This document shows positions 11,570 to 23,480 of a DNA stretch of 64,000 bases, one piece after another. The DNA is from Ephemerocybe angulata (Eukaryota > Basidiomycota > Agaricomycetes > Agaricales > Psathyrellaceae): assembly GCA_013368325.1 (NCBI GenBank), contig JAACJK010000221.1, forward strand, positions 62,001 through 126,000. The letters run 5' to 3'. How positions within the stretch are numbered: the first letter of the stretch is position 1; each line of letters opens with the position of its first letter. Both the position numbers and the translations under genes were made by a program. The notes under the pieces were generated by a model. That model was not told where the DNA came from and searched no databases. It saw only the letters and a list, made by a program, of their open reading frames with translations.

Positions 11570-11947
11570 TGCTATCTGAATGTCGATGGTGTGGAATCCA
11601 AGTCAGGCCCCTGGCGCTGGCTGTGAACCAAATCTGGGGAAGAAGCTGGAAGAAGCCATCAAACCATCAGCGCTGTCTCGACAATGCTGTTGCTTTGTCA
11701 ATCTTTCGACCTACATACAGCGCGAACATTGGCGAAGGACACTTGAGAGCCACGATGAATGACCCAGCTATGGGTTAGCGCAAAGGTAACGGCTCGTAGT
11801 AGGAAAAGCCGATAACGACCCTGAACCTGGCCCGTCGGCGCCGTCCAGGTGAAACTAGCGCCCACCGGCGTTACAGCAGAAGCGGGTCATTTGTTAGACG
11901 GGCGGGGTGCGGCAAGCTTGCGATGACATTTCTCTTCTTTCCATGAC
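11570..11947. other. Divergent intergenic region
   Basis: Shared upstream region of the F-box gene (-) and the Hsp70-like gene (+). No TATA box or heat-shock element array was obvious to me. Confidence 0.35.
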
Positions 11948-14472
11948 ATGTCGTGGCTGTTGAAGTCCTTTCGAGAGTCCAAGCGAAAGCTGGTCGTTGC
12001 GTTCGACGTCGGGACCACTTACAGTGGTATTTCATACGTGTAAGCACCTCGATCCACTACTGAGAAGTTTGTATGCTGAATCAGGGTCGCAGTGTCCTGG
12101 ACCCAGGTCGCGTACCGGAGATAAAGACCGTCACCCAGTCAGCACTTTGACCACGACCTAACTTCTCGATGAGGAGTTTAACTGGCGGATTGTACAGGTT
12201 CCCAGCTCAGGAAGCTGTACAAGGTTCCTCGAAGATACCAAGTATCATCTACTATGATGCACGCGGATGTACCATGGCGGTTGGTGCGGAAGCCCTCACA
12301 GACGGCACATTTGAGCGTGCAGAGGATGAAGGATGGCATAAAGCGGAGTGGTGAGCGCACAAAATCTCTTTCCGCCTGTAAGAAACCCAACTTTACGCGC
12401 CGCGTTTCCTCCCAATAGGTTTAAAATGCACCTCCGGCCGAAAGGCATGTCTTCCTCCCCAGATATAGAGGACGAGGCCATTCCTCCACTTCCACCTGGA
12501 AAAACGGCTGCTATGGTCCTGGGAGACTATATGAGATACCTCTTCCAATGCGCACAAGCGTACATTACCGAAAAGGAGCCAAATGGTCCGAGCCTATGGC
12601 AGTCGGTCACTGACCAGACAGACTTCATCCTAACGCACCCAAATGGTTGGGAGGGTGTCCAACAGAGACAGATACGAACTGCAGCCGTGCTAGGAGGGCT
12701 GATACCGGACACTCAAGAAGGGCATGCTCGCCTCTCGTTTGTGACTGAAGGGGAGGCCAGCCTGCACTTCGCCCTTCGGAATGGGTTCCCTAAAGATGAC
12801 ATGGGTGTAAGCAATTTCATTGTCCTCGTTCATGCGACTTGATTGACGACATTTGTGCAACAGCTGGGCGAAGGAGTTCTTATTTTGGATGCAGGTGGTG
12901 GAACTATTGATACGAGCACATATGTTAAGAAAGGAACTAAACGGTACGAAGAAGTTGCCACTCCTCAGTGTAAGTGGGCAGGTAACCCATCTTTGGCTCC
13001 ATTGATTTTGGCTGATATCTAATACCCAGGTCACTTCAATGGCTCCATTTTCGTTACCATGGCCGCTCAAGCCTTTCTACGGGGTAAGTTTTGCGCCCTT
13101 ACCACGAACCGTCGCGATGCTATGAATGTCTTTTAGAGTTCCTTGCCGAGTCAGAATTCATCGAGGACCTTGACCACATTGTCCAATGCTTCGATAAGAC
13201 GACGAAACAGCGCTTCAGCAACTCGCAAGAAGGGCAATATATCAAGTTTGGCAAAACGAAAGATAACGATGAGGAGCATAGTATTCGATATGGACAGCTC
13301 AAACTATCAGGGTACGTGTCTTTCGGCGCGTAGTTACCCCACCCATTGTCATTGACATGATCTACCAGGCAAGAAGTCGCAAGCTTCTTCGAACCTGCTG
13401 TCCGCTGTATCGTTAAAGTTGTAACGGAACAACAGGAAAGCTCGGGCCTTGAATACCTTGTAAGTGTCAAATGCGTGGAATTTGCAGACAAATGTATTGA
13501 CCAAGCATCTTCAGTACGTAGTTCTCGTCGGAGGGTTTTCCGCGAGCAATTACCTCTACAGCGAAGTCACAAAACAGCTAGAACTCCAGGGGTGTCAAGT
13601 AATGCGACCTGATAACTACGTGTAACTGACCCCTTTCTTTCACAATTCTCCTTCTTCTACTGATCCAAGTACGGTTTCGTTCCATGTAGAAGCAAGGCAT
13701 GTTCAGACGGTGCAATCTCCTTCTACCTCGACCACTGCGTCCAATCCCGCGTATCAAAGTACACCTACGGATCCTTCGCAAACGTCTACTACCGGCCGGA
13801 CGACAACGACCACTACTCCAGAGAATCAAGCGTATTCGTCACCCTCGCCGGGGAGAAGCGCCTGCCCGGTGCGTTTAACACAGTGTTGCCCAGGGTTTGT
13901 CGTCATCTCGTCTCCTTACTGCATACGCCGTACTCACGATTTACCGTGGACCGACTTTGAAGGGCACCAAGGTCACTGAAGCGACTGAATTCAGAAGCTC
14001 ATATTGTCAGCTATTTCAGAGCAAGGAGGACTTCAGAGCCTTCACCTCGCAGGTTTGGAGCTACCGAGGCGACCTTCCCGAACCAAAGTGGAGGGACGTA
14101 GATTCAGGTAAATCATTTCCCTAGTCTCTCTCTCCATCCATATATAATACTCAACGCCGATGAAATAGACAGCTACGTCCTAGTCTGCACGATCAAAGTG
14201 GATGTAGAGGACATTCTCAAGCACGCCAAAAGCTACAGGCAGAAGGGCTCCAAGGGAAAGTTCTACAAACTGGAATACGACGTGATCTTGCTGCTCGGTT
14301 TGATCGAGTTCAAAGCGCAGATAGCCTGGAAGGAGAAGGGGGGAGTTGAGAGAAGGTGAGTACCCAAACGGTATACTCTACAAAACCAATGAGCTATCTG
14401 ACCTCGCTTTTCGTTATCAGGAGTCCAGCAAAGATCCTTTACGATTACCACAGAGCTTCGCTGGACATATGA
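11948..14472 (+). CDS. HSPA12-like Hsp70 ATPase-domain protein
   Basis: The first exon reads KLVVAFDVGTTYSGISYV, the phosphate-1 loop of the actin/Hsp70 ATPase fold. Later exons give IPSIIYYDARG, TDFILTHPNGWEG, IRTAAVLGGLI, the second phosphate loop LGEGVLILDAGGGTIDTSTY, the adenosine motif YVVLVGGFSASNYLYSEV, and KACSDGAISFYLDHCVQSRV. About ten introns of 45-60 nt join in phase (for example GT|GTAAGC at about 12040). The end reads SPAKILYDYHRASLDI with its TGA at 14470. There is no classical substrate-binding domain or EEVD tail, which places it with the HSPA12-like group expanded in mushrooms rather than with true chaperones. Its cellular role is unknown. The overall architecture is confident; exact splice sites are less so. 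Confidence 0.8.
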
Positions 14473-15087
14473 TGAGCCGCTGCAATCCTTCGAATTTAGA
14501 TGCCAACATATACAATTATTATAGATAATAGAGCTTCAGCCTTCGCTAACCACAACCATGATGCGCCGCCCTGACTGATACTTAGAATCATATAACACAT
14601 AGACCAATAGACGGACGAACAGTGATCATGACCACATGTTAACCCATTGACTCGCAGTGCATTGCGAGGATTGATTGAAATTTAAAGAGAGTGTATGTAT
14701 TCTGGATGATGGGTGTAGAAACCAAATCGACTATCTCGAGAACAAAGATAACATGACGAAGGAGCGACGAGGGTTACAATATGGTATAGTAGTAGCGATA
14801 GTAACAAACGAGTAGTAAAAGGAGAGTATAGATGGATGATGTACAGCCATTTTCAATAGACACAGGCAGGCAGGCCAGGAGGCAATGAACGGAAGGAACA
14901 CACTGTCAATAGGAGTGGGACAAGAGAGCCAAGCCAAGAGAGAAGTGAAGAAAAGATGCAGGCCGCACTCATATGTAGAGTAGTAGTAGAAGAAAAAAAG
15001 AAGCCAACGACAAAAAAGAACAAAATCATAGGAGATGTGACAGTACAGTCTAACAAAAACAAACAAGAGAAACGCACAGTGACAAGA
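14473..15087. other. Convergent 3' region
   Basis: Between the ends of the Hsp70-like gene (+) and the Num1-like gene (-). On the minus strand it is T-rich, fitting a long 3' untranslated region. No coding signal. Confidence 0.4.
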
Positions 15088-18000
15088 TCACTGCGCGTCA
15101 TTAGGTTGCAGCGACGACTTCGCCGACCGCTTTGATCCAAACCTCAACTTCCCGGTATCCCCGCGACCCCACGAGAAGATCCCCCCACCGCTGCTCCCAC
15201 CTTCATGCGACTGCACGCTCCCGCTCTTCGAGCGGAAGGACCAAGCAGGCGAAGCCGGCCTGGCCTGCTCCATCACCTCAAGGTGCTCCCTCCTGCTCCT
15301 GGTATCCGAGTTCTTCCTCCTCATGGTGCCCCCATTCTGGCTCATGGATGGACTATCACTGGCCCCATGCTCGTGGTGGTGGTGATGGTGATGGTGCACT
15401 CTGCCACTCCGTCCGACTGTATGACGTCCATCACAGCAAGCACGAACGTTCTCGAGACCCTCGAACTCCTCCTCCTCCTCTTCCCCATGCAACTCAAAGT
15501 CAAGGTCCTCGCTGTCCTCTCCCCCAGGCACATCCACGAAGGAGCGTGTGGGGCTGTAGGGGCTCTCGGGACCGTTCCACCGCAGGTACTCGATGGCAGG
15601 GGTTCCTGAACGCTTACCCACAGATCGATTGATAGAAAGCTGCGAGCGGCTACGCTGGCCACGAGGTGTACTGTTCCAGGTATCCCCGCGCTCCGGGCGG
15701 GCGCTTCGTTGGCTCGAAGGGCTGGCCAAGAGGTGCTGAGGGCCCGGGCTACGAAGCTCGTCTTCCGTCATGTATTCACCAGGGCTCTGTGGCGTCGCCA
15801 TCATTGGGCCTCCAACACCGTTCGGTGGGGATGTGAGATTCGTAGGCGAAGGTCGCGACAGGAGATATTTGAGAGCCTACACCAAAACGTCAGAACACGT
15901 CATGGTACAGACATATACAACGAAAGATACTCACACTCAACCAGATATCATGCCTTTCCTTCGTCGGAGCAGTAATCTTCATCTCCCGGTTCGCCGTCTC
16001 GATGACTACGCTGTACTGGTGGAGACCAGGGGGCATAGGGTTAGGATCCAACACGGACCGGACCCCCTCGATGTAAGCGCTCTTCGCACTCGACTCGGAC
16101 ACATTCGACGACCCAGGGTCCGCCGAGCTCCAATAGAGCGTCTTGGTATACGGATGCACCCAGAAGAACCTCTTGTGCCTCGTCTGTCCATGTCCCTTGC
16201 CAATCGCCTTCCTCGTATACTTGTAGAGGAACTCCCCAATCATTGTCTGTGTGATAGCGTGGATGACGGCGGGGTCTGTGGCCTGCTGAAGGTTATGCGC
16301 CTTGGGCGTAATGTCTGCGGACTTCTCAGGCGTAACAGGCAGCCGGCCAGGTGTGTACGCGTGCCTCTCCGACGAGATCGACGAACGGGGCGACGCGATC
16401 CCACTGGGGTCCGACGTGAGTGACGCAGAAGAATACTCCCCGCGCCTCTCGTGCTCGCGGTGCTCCCTGACAGAGTGCGACAAGGGTGTCGCATAGCCAT
16501 GCGACGTGTTCGCTGACGACCTGAAACTGCTTGTCGAAGGTGGCTGCTTCAAGCCACCCTGCAAAGGCGGCATGCTGGATCCCGCCTGGCGATGGACACT
16601 CCTGTTGCCGAAGAACGTAGGTGTAGTCGCGCGTTGGATGAGGTCTGCAGGTGGCGGAGAGCTGGGTCGGGGAGGAGGCACATCGTTGGCGAGACGGCGG
16701 TCGGGGATGAACGGGGGAGGAGGCATGCTGCCAGGTGGGGGCGGTGCCTTGGGAGGAGGCGGGAGAGACATCATGGGCGGTCTGCTCTTGTCCACGACAT
16801 TGAGACCCGTCGCAGAAGGTACACGAGAACGCGGTCCCAATTCGTCAGTTCCAGCATTGGATGAGAGCATGGATTCAATCGATTGTCGGCGATCCGAAGA
16901 GGATAGCCTGGAAGACCTGACGTACGTCCCGTTGGGATCACGGAAGAGGTTGGCCAGAGGTCCCGCACTCGAGGCGGAGGCCGACGCAGGAACGGCAGCC
17001 GAGTTTGGCGCCGAGTGAGACGATTGAGGTGGTGGCGGGAGAATGAACTGGAATTGTTGCTTGCTCGAGGAGGAGCCGACGCGGTAGAGACCGCCTGGAG
17101 AAGGAGGGGGGACACCTGCAGGAGGCGCGATGAAGACGGGTGCGGGAGGAAGCCATGCGTCCGTCTGGATGGAGAGCTCCTGGGTCTCAGGCTTGGGTCG
17201 CTCGACGAAGACCTGAACAGGAACTTCGACAGGGACCTCGACGGGAACCTCGACGCGGACCTCGACGGGAACCCTGACCTCGACAGGGACCTTAACTTCG
17301 ACAATCCTCTCCACGACTTTCTCGACCTCGACGATCTTGGGTACCTCGACCGTCTTCTCCACAATCTTTTCAACCTCGACCCTGACGATCTTCTCCACCG
17401 GCACCTCAACCCTGACAATCTTCTCAACCTCCTTCTCAACCTCCACAATCTTCTCGACAATCCTATCGACGGGAACCTGGACCTCAACAATCTTCTCGAC
17501 GACCTTCTCCACCTCCACAATCTTCTCAACCTCAACCTCCACGATCTTCTCCACCTCAACCTCCACGATCTTCTCCACCTCAACCTCCACAATCTTCTCG
17601 ACCTCCTTCTCAACCTCGACGATCCTCTCAACGATCTTCTCCACAGGCACTTCCACGATCTGGATAACCGGTTCAGGCGTAGGCGACCTCGGTTCGACAA
17701 AGTTGGCAGAAACACCAACGGACGCGAACTCCCTCGGGGGCATGCCCATATCGGCGTAGAACGACGACATCGACCCGCTCGATGTGCCACGGTGGTGCTG
17801 CGACTGCGCATAGCTCGAAGCCTTGATACTCCCAGTCTCATCGCCTTCAAAGTCCTGATCCCGGTCATCCTCCTCTCCGGAGGAGTAGTCCCTGTCCGAG
17901 ATCGTCATGACAGAGTGGAAGTCATCCGTCGACTGTCCAGACGGTGTCGACATCATGATGCTTGCGCGCGCGTCGTGGTACTCGGCCTCCGTCTCCGCAC

Positions 18001-21000
18001 CCGTTTCCGTCTCGTCGCCCTCGTCTTCGAAGTCGTCATAGTCGTTTTGTCTCTCAGTGAGGAAGCTACGTTGGTGAGAAACGGTCGCGTCGGATGTAAC
18101 ACGGGCTCGGATGTTGTCTTGTTGCATTGCATTCGCCTTGCGGCCCATGATGTCGGCGTAGACGCCGGCTGAGGGGTATCCTCTGCCGATGGTGGTGTCC
18201 TCGCGGTCCCTGTAGACGATCTTCTCGACCTCGACCTCAACTATCTTCTCGACCTCGACCTCGACTATCTTCTCCACCTCAACCTCGACTATCTTCTCAA
18301 CCGGGACTTCAACGCGTTTCTCGACTTCCACAATCCTGTCGACGGGGACCTCAACGCGTTTCTCCACCTCGACGATCCTATCGACAGGCACCTCGACACG
18401 TTTCTCCACCTCCACGATCCTGTCAACAGGCACCTCAACGCGCTTTTCGACCTCCACGATCTTCTCGACTTCCACAATCCTGTCAACGGGGACCTCCACG
18501 CGTTTCTCAACCTCCACAAGCTTCTCAACAATCCTCTCGACCGGCACCTCAACCCTCTTCTCCACCTCCACAATCTTCTCAACTTGCACCTGCACAATCT
18601 TCTCCACCGGGACCTCCACCCGCACGATCTTCTCCACCTCCACAATCTTGTCAAGATACACCTCCTTCGGGACTTCCACAATCTTCTCAACCACCCTCTC
18701 CACCTCCACCTCCACAATCCTTTCGACAACCCTGGGTTCAGGTTCAGGCACCTCCTCCGTCTGGCACTCCATCTCCTTGGACTCGGGCTTCTCAGCGACA
18801 GGCGCGAGCGCCACATCAGGCGCCGCAACCGCAACCTCGCTCTCATCCTCCTCCTCGATACTCTCCTCCAAATCATCTACCAGGCCCGCAAGCGAACTGC
18901 GATGACCCGAGTAATCTCCCTGCAGCGAATCGTCTCCATCCAGGGCACCCGCAAGCGCCTCTCCGAGCACCTCAGGCTGCAGGTCGCTGGCAATTGAGCT
19001 GGGCCGCTCCCTGCTCATCATCGCAGCTGCGCTCTCCCTCAGCGTCGCTCCACCCCTCATGCGTCCACGGGCACGTCCACCGCGCAAGACGCTGTGACGT
19101 AAAGGACTACCGTGCGCGCTCGAGTTCGAAGGCACGCGCCTGAGCACGTTGGCGAAGACTGGGTCCATGCCGTCGATAGAAGTGCGGTTGGAGCCGTTGA
19201 GGTTGACAGAGTTGCGTGGGGATGGCGATGCGTCGAGACCCATGTTCGAGGGCTCGCGCTCATCCCGCAGCTGCGAGACGCCAGCAGGGTCCAGATCGGA
19301 GAGGTGCATAGTAGAGTGCGAAGGACCAGAGACGGATGAGCTGAAGAACCTGGACTCCTCGTCCTCGTACTCCTCTTCCTCCTGCTTGAACTCACGGGGA
19401 AGGGATGGCACAGGGGGGACGTCGTCCTCGTCTTCATCATCGACAGGCGACGAGGGGCTGTGTGAAGCCATCCCGAGTCTCTGGATGAGCGACAACCCAC
19501 CACGGCCAGTTCCACCACGTCCTCGGTGGCCCCGCCCGCCGCGAGCTCCGCGTGCACCGCCGACACGATGCGGCGTCAGCACCCTGCCCGCCTTCTTCTT
19601 GCTCGGGGCATCGTTGCCCTCCCCGTCTTCGTCGTCCAGGTTCTCATCATCGCCATCCTGCACCAAGTTGCCTTCGTCGTCGAATGTCGCATTCTCGGGA
19701 ACGACCTTGCCCTCGGCGCGCATACGCGCAAGTTTCTCACGGTTCAAGCTCCCTCGCAAAGTACCAATTTGCCTCTGCGCATGAGCGAGCCTCTGCTGCA
19801 GGGCCTCGATTTCGTTCGAAGGGTGGTTGGGCGCCAAGAACTTGTTCCGCCTCCGGAGCGCCATCGGCGAGTCAGGGTCGCCGTCCTCATCATTCTCCCC
19901 GTCCCCGTTTTCATAATCGAAGAGTGCAGGGTCCAGCACCGCAGCTGAACCTCCAAGCCGTCTCCTCGACGCACCGCCGGTAGTCCCGAAGACATCACTT
20001 TCGTTGTCTTCCATGGCAGGGGTAAGATACTCGTGTCCCCTACTATCCTCTTCCCGGCCGGCGACAGTGCCGGGGGTGAGCGGGCTCCCAAACCGGCCTC
20101 CTCGCGGAGCAAGGCCGCTCGATTGCCACTTCGCCTGCTCGACCTTCATTTTCTCGATGGTCGTCTGGAGATCGCTCTTGTCGCGCATGAGCCCAGCGGC
20201 GTGCCTTCGGGCCTGGGCGACGTCCGTCTCATGCTTGGCTTTGAGTGTGTCGAGCTGGCCTTGCAGACGCTCGGATTCCGTCTTGTACTGGTCAGAGTTG
20301 GTTTGGGTAGTGTTGAGGTGCCGGGTGAGCTTCTTGACCTCCGATTCGAGTTTGGCTTGGCTTTCCTGATGAGCCGTAAGAGACGTGCGGAGATCTTGGA
20401 GAGTGACTTCGAGGTTCCAGTTCTCTTCCTTGAATTTATCTAACGGGGATTTAATATAAGGGTCTGATAGGGGAACCGAAACTGCGCACCGGCATGCTGT
20501 TCTTGCTGACGAAGAGCAGCGCGTAAACTCTCCACTGTCTTCTCGAGATCGTCTTTCTCCTCCTTCATATCCTGAATGGCCTTGTCCCGCTCGCCGAGCA
20601 GGGACTGGAGTCGCCGAACTTCTGTTAGAAGGCCACTGCCGATCTCGAATGCAAATTCTGATGGAAGTAGCCATTTAGCCTCGGTTGGATGCTTCTTTGA
20701 CTAGTAGCCACTTACCGACATCGTCCGCTCGGTGGGCGGCGTTCTTAGCACGGCGGGACTGTGCAGCAGCAGATGTACCTGCTTTGCTCGAGGGCGGGGG
20801 ATGTGGGCGATCGTGGGCATCGTGTGTAGCATCAGTGTAGGGTATCGAGACTGGTGTGCCGTTGGCTGTAGGCTGCAGAAAGGGGGACTTGATCAGAAAG
20901 AGCCTACTATCGAGCAAAAGACGGCTCACCTTGCTGCTATCAGCCACGCCTAACGAGGCGGCAAGCTCCTCGTTGAGCATCTTGTTTTCCTCGTCCCACT

Positions 21001-21358
21001 GAACAATAGTCTGAGCCAGCTCACGGAATGAGTCAAGCGTCTCCCCTCTAACGTGGGCAGCGCTGCTCCCTCTGCGGTTTCCTCCACGACCAACGGTGTT
21101 GGTCGCGATGCCGCCATAGACGTCTTCGTCGTCGTAGCCCTCGTCTTCGAGCCCCGCCGTCATCGTCTGTAGCTTCTTGACACGTTCTTCAAGCTCCATT
21201 TGCTGAGCAAGGACACGTTGGCCGAGGATGCCGGCCTGGTTGAGCTGGCGTTCCTTTGCATCGAGAAGGCTCTGGAGGTGGGCTCTAAGTTCGGCTGGAC
21301 TGGGGGTGGGGATGCCATTGGCGGTTGGGTGTTGGCTGGAGGATGCCAGTGACTCCAT
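15088..21358 (-). CDS. Num1/ApsA/Mcp5-type cortical anchor protein
   Basis: A protein of about 2,000 residues. The N-terminal exon (from 21358) is coiled coil (LLDAKERQLNQAGILGQRVL). Short introns near 20.9, 20.7 and 20.45 kb join to a second coiled coil (EENWNLEVTLQDLRTSLTAH) and one exon of about 4.5 kb. That exon holds acidic and Gly/Arg-rich regions and two arrays of VEKIVEV-like units (see the repeat entries). It ends in a PH domain (IGEFLYKYTRKAIGKGHGQT, KRFFWVHPYTKTLYW, YSVVIETANREMKITAPT). After an intron near 15.9 kb, a Ser/Pro-rich tail with a run of eight His follows. The order coiled coil, repeats, C-terminal PH matches Num1, ApsA and Mcp5. These proteins sit at the cortex, bind phosphoinositide through the PH domain, and anchor dynein and mitochondria for nuclear migration. 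The open frame over 4.5 kb argues for an intact gene. Confidence 0.8.
17195..17670 (-). repeat. Second VEKIVEV coding repeat block of the Num1-like gene
   Basis: About 160 residues built from 7-9 residue units such as VEKIVEVEVEKIVEVE, VPVDRIVEKIVEVEKE and VPVEVRVEVPVEV, nearer the C-terminus than the other block. Strict alternation of Val/Ile with Glu/Lys suggests extended coiled coil or beta-type stacking. The DNA is a degenerate short tandem repeat, so copy number may vary between strains. Confidence 0.85.
18205..18745 (-). repeat. First VEKIVEV coding repeat block of the Num1-like gene
   Basis: About 180 residues of repeating VEKRVEVPVDRIVEVEKR-type units, at least four of them near-identical 14-residue copies. 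It begins after PEPEPRVVERIVEVEVE and ends at VEKIVYRDRED. The copies differ mainly at synonymous sites, suggesting older duplication plus conversion. The unit is unlike the 64-residue repeat described for yeast Num1. Confidence 0.85.
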
Positions 21359-22368
21359 GGTGGCGATTTGGGTGTAATTCGCTGCCCGGTGTGGTCGGCA
21401 GCGTCTTTTTCAGTTCCCTGGTCGTCTCTAGGTGGCGGGAATGTCCTCCGCGGGGTGTGGGTCCAACGTATGTGAAAGGGATGGGTTGAGCTGGACGAGT
21501 TGTCGGCCGAGTGAACGGGTCGAAATGGATTCTGTGTGGGAGCGGTTGGCAAAGAAAGGGCGAAGTATTAAAGTATTATGAAGTTGAAAGGGAATAAAAG
21601 AAGGGCGATGGTGCAAAAGAAGAGACTCGTGGGCAGCAATAGCAAAGACGGGGCAAACAAGGAATAAGGATAAAAGAACAGAAATTAGGTGGCCTGTGGG
21701 GCGTCTGTATCCGTCTTGTCGCTGCCCGTCGTCGTCTCGTCTCGGTGCTGGCCGGCCTCAGGGCAGGCGCTGGGAGAAAAGGGGTTGTCGTTGGCGTCGA
21801 CGTTGCCCACAACCAAAACGCGTTCGGTTCGACTACACAATTCAATTCACACGATCACGCCCTTTTCGGGCTCCCTTCCCGCTGCCACCACCGTCTTCCG
21901 AGCACCGTCTGCACTCTTCTGAGTACTTCGTTCATGGATATCAAGATGCCAGAGTATATAGTCTGGTAATCTCTCAATTGACTCGGAGGGCAAACATCTC
22001 TGATCATGTCTCCAGAGGAACGGAAAGGGGCCGGTTGCGGTCGAGATTAGATCGCTTCTCGCGAGCTTTGGGTCGCTTTGACCTTCTCCTAATTCCCAGG
22101 GAGATAATCATCCTGGTATTTTGGGATTCATGCGGGACGAGGAAAGTATGGGGGCTGAGCGCTGACCCATCTCGCCACTCGGATCGCTGGGACTTCTGGC
22201 CGAGCTGCACTGTGGAATTGCTGTGAATATCCAAGGTAGCTTAATAGACTGCCGTGTGAGCATCTCCCCGGATCCAAATTCTCAATCATGCACAACCGAT
22301 TGGACGATGGGTGCAGATTCAGAAACGCATCACGACGCGACAGGTACCGCACCTCTGTGGGAGAAACG
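21359..22368. other. Num1-like 5' leader and intergenic DNA
   Basis: Upstream region of the minus-strand Num1-like gene, pyrimidine-rich on that strand as is common in fungal leaders. Open frames here lack recognisable motifs. The end of the stretch abuts the transposon at 22369. Confidence 0.35.
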
Positions 22369-22725
22369 AGGACCCCGGTTTATACAGCGACACGGGCAGG
22401 TGCCAATCCGGACAAAATTCGCCGCCGTAGGCGGCGGAGCCTGGGTGCCAATCCGGACAAAATGGCGGCCAAACGCGCAAAATGCTGGGTGCTAATCCGG
22501 ACAAACGGAGCCTGATTTTGGCAACCTGAGCGGAATTTTGGCGCGCCTGAAGGCGCGCCGACGAAAATTAGGGCGAAAATTGCCTAAAAAGGCAATATTT
22601 CGACATTTCGAGGGCCCTAGGCTGGGAGCGAATCCGGACAAAATCGAGCGTTTTGAGATTTCAAAATCCGGACATTGGAGGCCCTCAGCCGGATCTGGCC
22701 TTGTCGCAGTATAAACCGGGGTCCT
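22369..22725. mobile_element. 357-bp non-autonomous DNA transposon (MITE) with 8-bp target duplication
   Basis: The left end begins AGGACCCCGGTTTATAC and continues AGCGACA. The right end is its reverse complement with one mismatch over 24 bases. The direct repeat GAGAAACG flanks it exactly on both sides (22361-22368 and 22726-22733). No transposase frame fits in 357 bp. Inside are five copies of a motif containing ATCCGGACA (near 22401, 22446, 22490, 22628 and 22664), four of them followed by AA, and a GGCGCGCC pair (22540, 22552). Eight-base duplications are typical of hAT-superfamily insertions and also occur with P-type and Merlin-type elements. The ends do not fit the hAT YARNG start well, so the superfamily is left open. 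Confidence 0.85.
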
Positions 22726-22870
22726 GAGAAACGGCAGGCGAGGAGGCCCCAAAGCCCTCCCTCTCCCCTTGTTCTGGCTCGTCGCGAATTCCAAATTCTG
22801 TCACCGCTCGATGCGCTCCGCACAGTGATAGCAGCTGATAGCAGGCGCCCAGATGCATCTCAATGAAGCA

Positions 22871-23480
22871 ATGTTCGCGCCCCTCCGCCCCTCAAATCGA
22901 AAATGGGCTTCTACATATCGCAAACTCGCGGGCGTGCACATCTCGCCCATCTGCCTCGGGGTCATGAGCATCGGCGACAAGTGTCACGAGTATGGCATGG
23001 GGTTGATGCCGAAGAAGGAGAGCTTCAACCTAGTCGACGTCTACTATGACCTGGGTGGAAACATCATCGATACGGCTAACTTCTAGTAAGTTGAAAAGGT
23101 GTCAATTGATGTCGAACTTGAAGATAGAAGGCTGATTCATCGCCAGTGTGCAGTCAGCATGAGACTCTGACATCGCGTTTATTCGCTCGCGATTTCGTTT
23201 ATTTCGTTAGTACACGAATAATGTCACGAAGCTCTTTTAACCTTCCATCGGTCAGAGGGTCATGTATGGCGGCAACAACGCCAAGTCCATGCACCTCGCC
23301 ATCTAAAGTTCTCTCCAAAACCTTAGAACGGCCTACATCGACCTATTCTACATACGTACACCATGAACATCCCCGAGCTCATGCACGCGCTTCACGCTCT
23401 CGTTCTGGCGCGCAAAGTCCTTTACCTTGTACGTCCGCAGCCACATTCCATACCTTGGTCTATGCATATCGAGCGTCTAA
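22871..23480 (+). pseudogene. Aryl-alcohol dehydrogenase-type aldo/keto reductase, decayed
   Basis: The first block, MFAPLRPSNRKWASTYRKLA then GVHISPICLGVMSIGDK and NLVDVYYDLGGNIIDTANF, is the N-terminal part of fungal AAD-like aldo/keto reductases. It includes the D of the catalytic Asp-Tyr-Lys-His set (IIDTANF). Further on, degraded pieces appear in shifting frames: YGGNNAKSMHLAI followed by a stop, then SLQNLRTAYIDLFYIRT, then LMHALHALVLARKVLYLV. Several stops and frame changes prevent a product, and the C-terminal half is missing. The transposon ends about 145 bp upstream. It could have removed the promoter, but the order of events cannot be told. Confidence 0.7.

Noticed and set aside
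17195..18745. CRISPR-like or satellite array
   Set aside because: The repeats are coding units of 7-9 residues inside a long open frame, without unique spacers of constant length.
15132..20443. Many long plus-strand frames opposite the Num1-like gene (for example 17015-18172)
   Set aside because: They mirror the repeat arrays and low-complexity regions of the minus-strand gene and lack splice context or family motifs.
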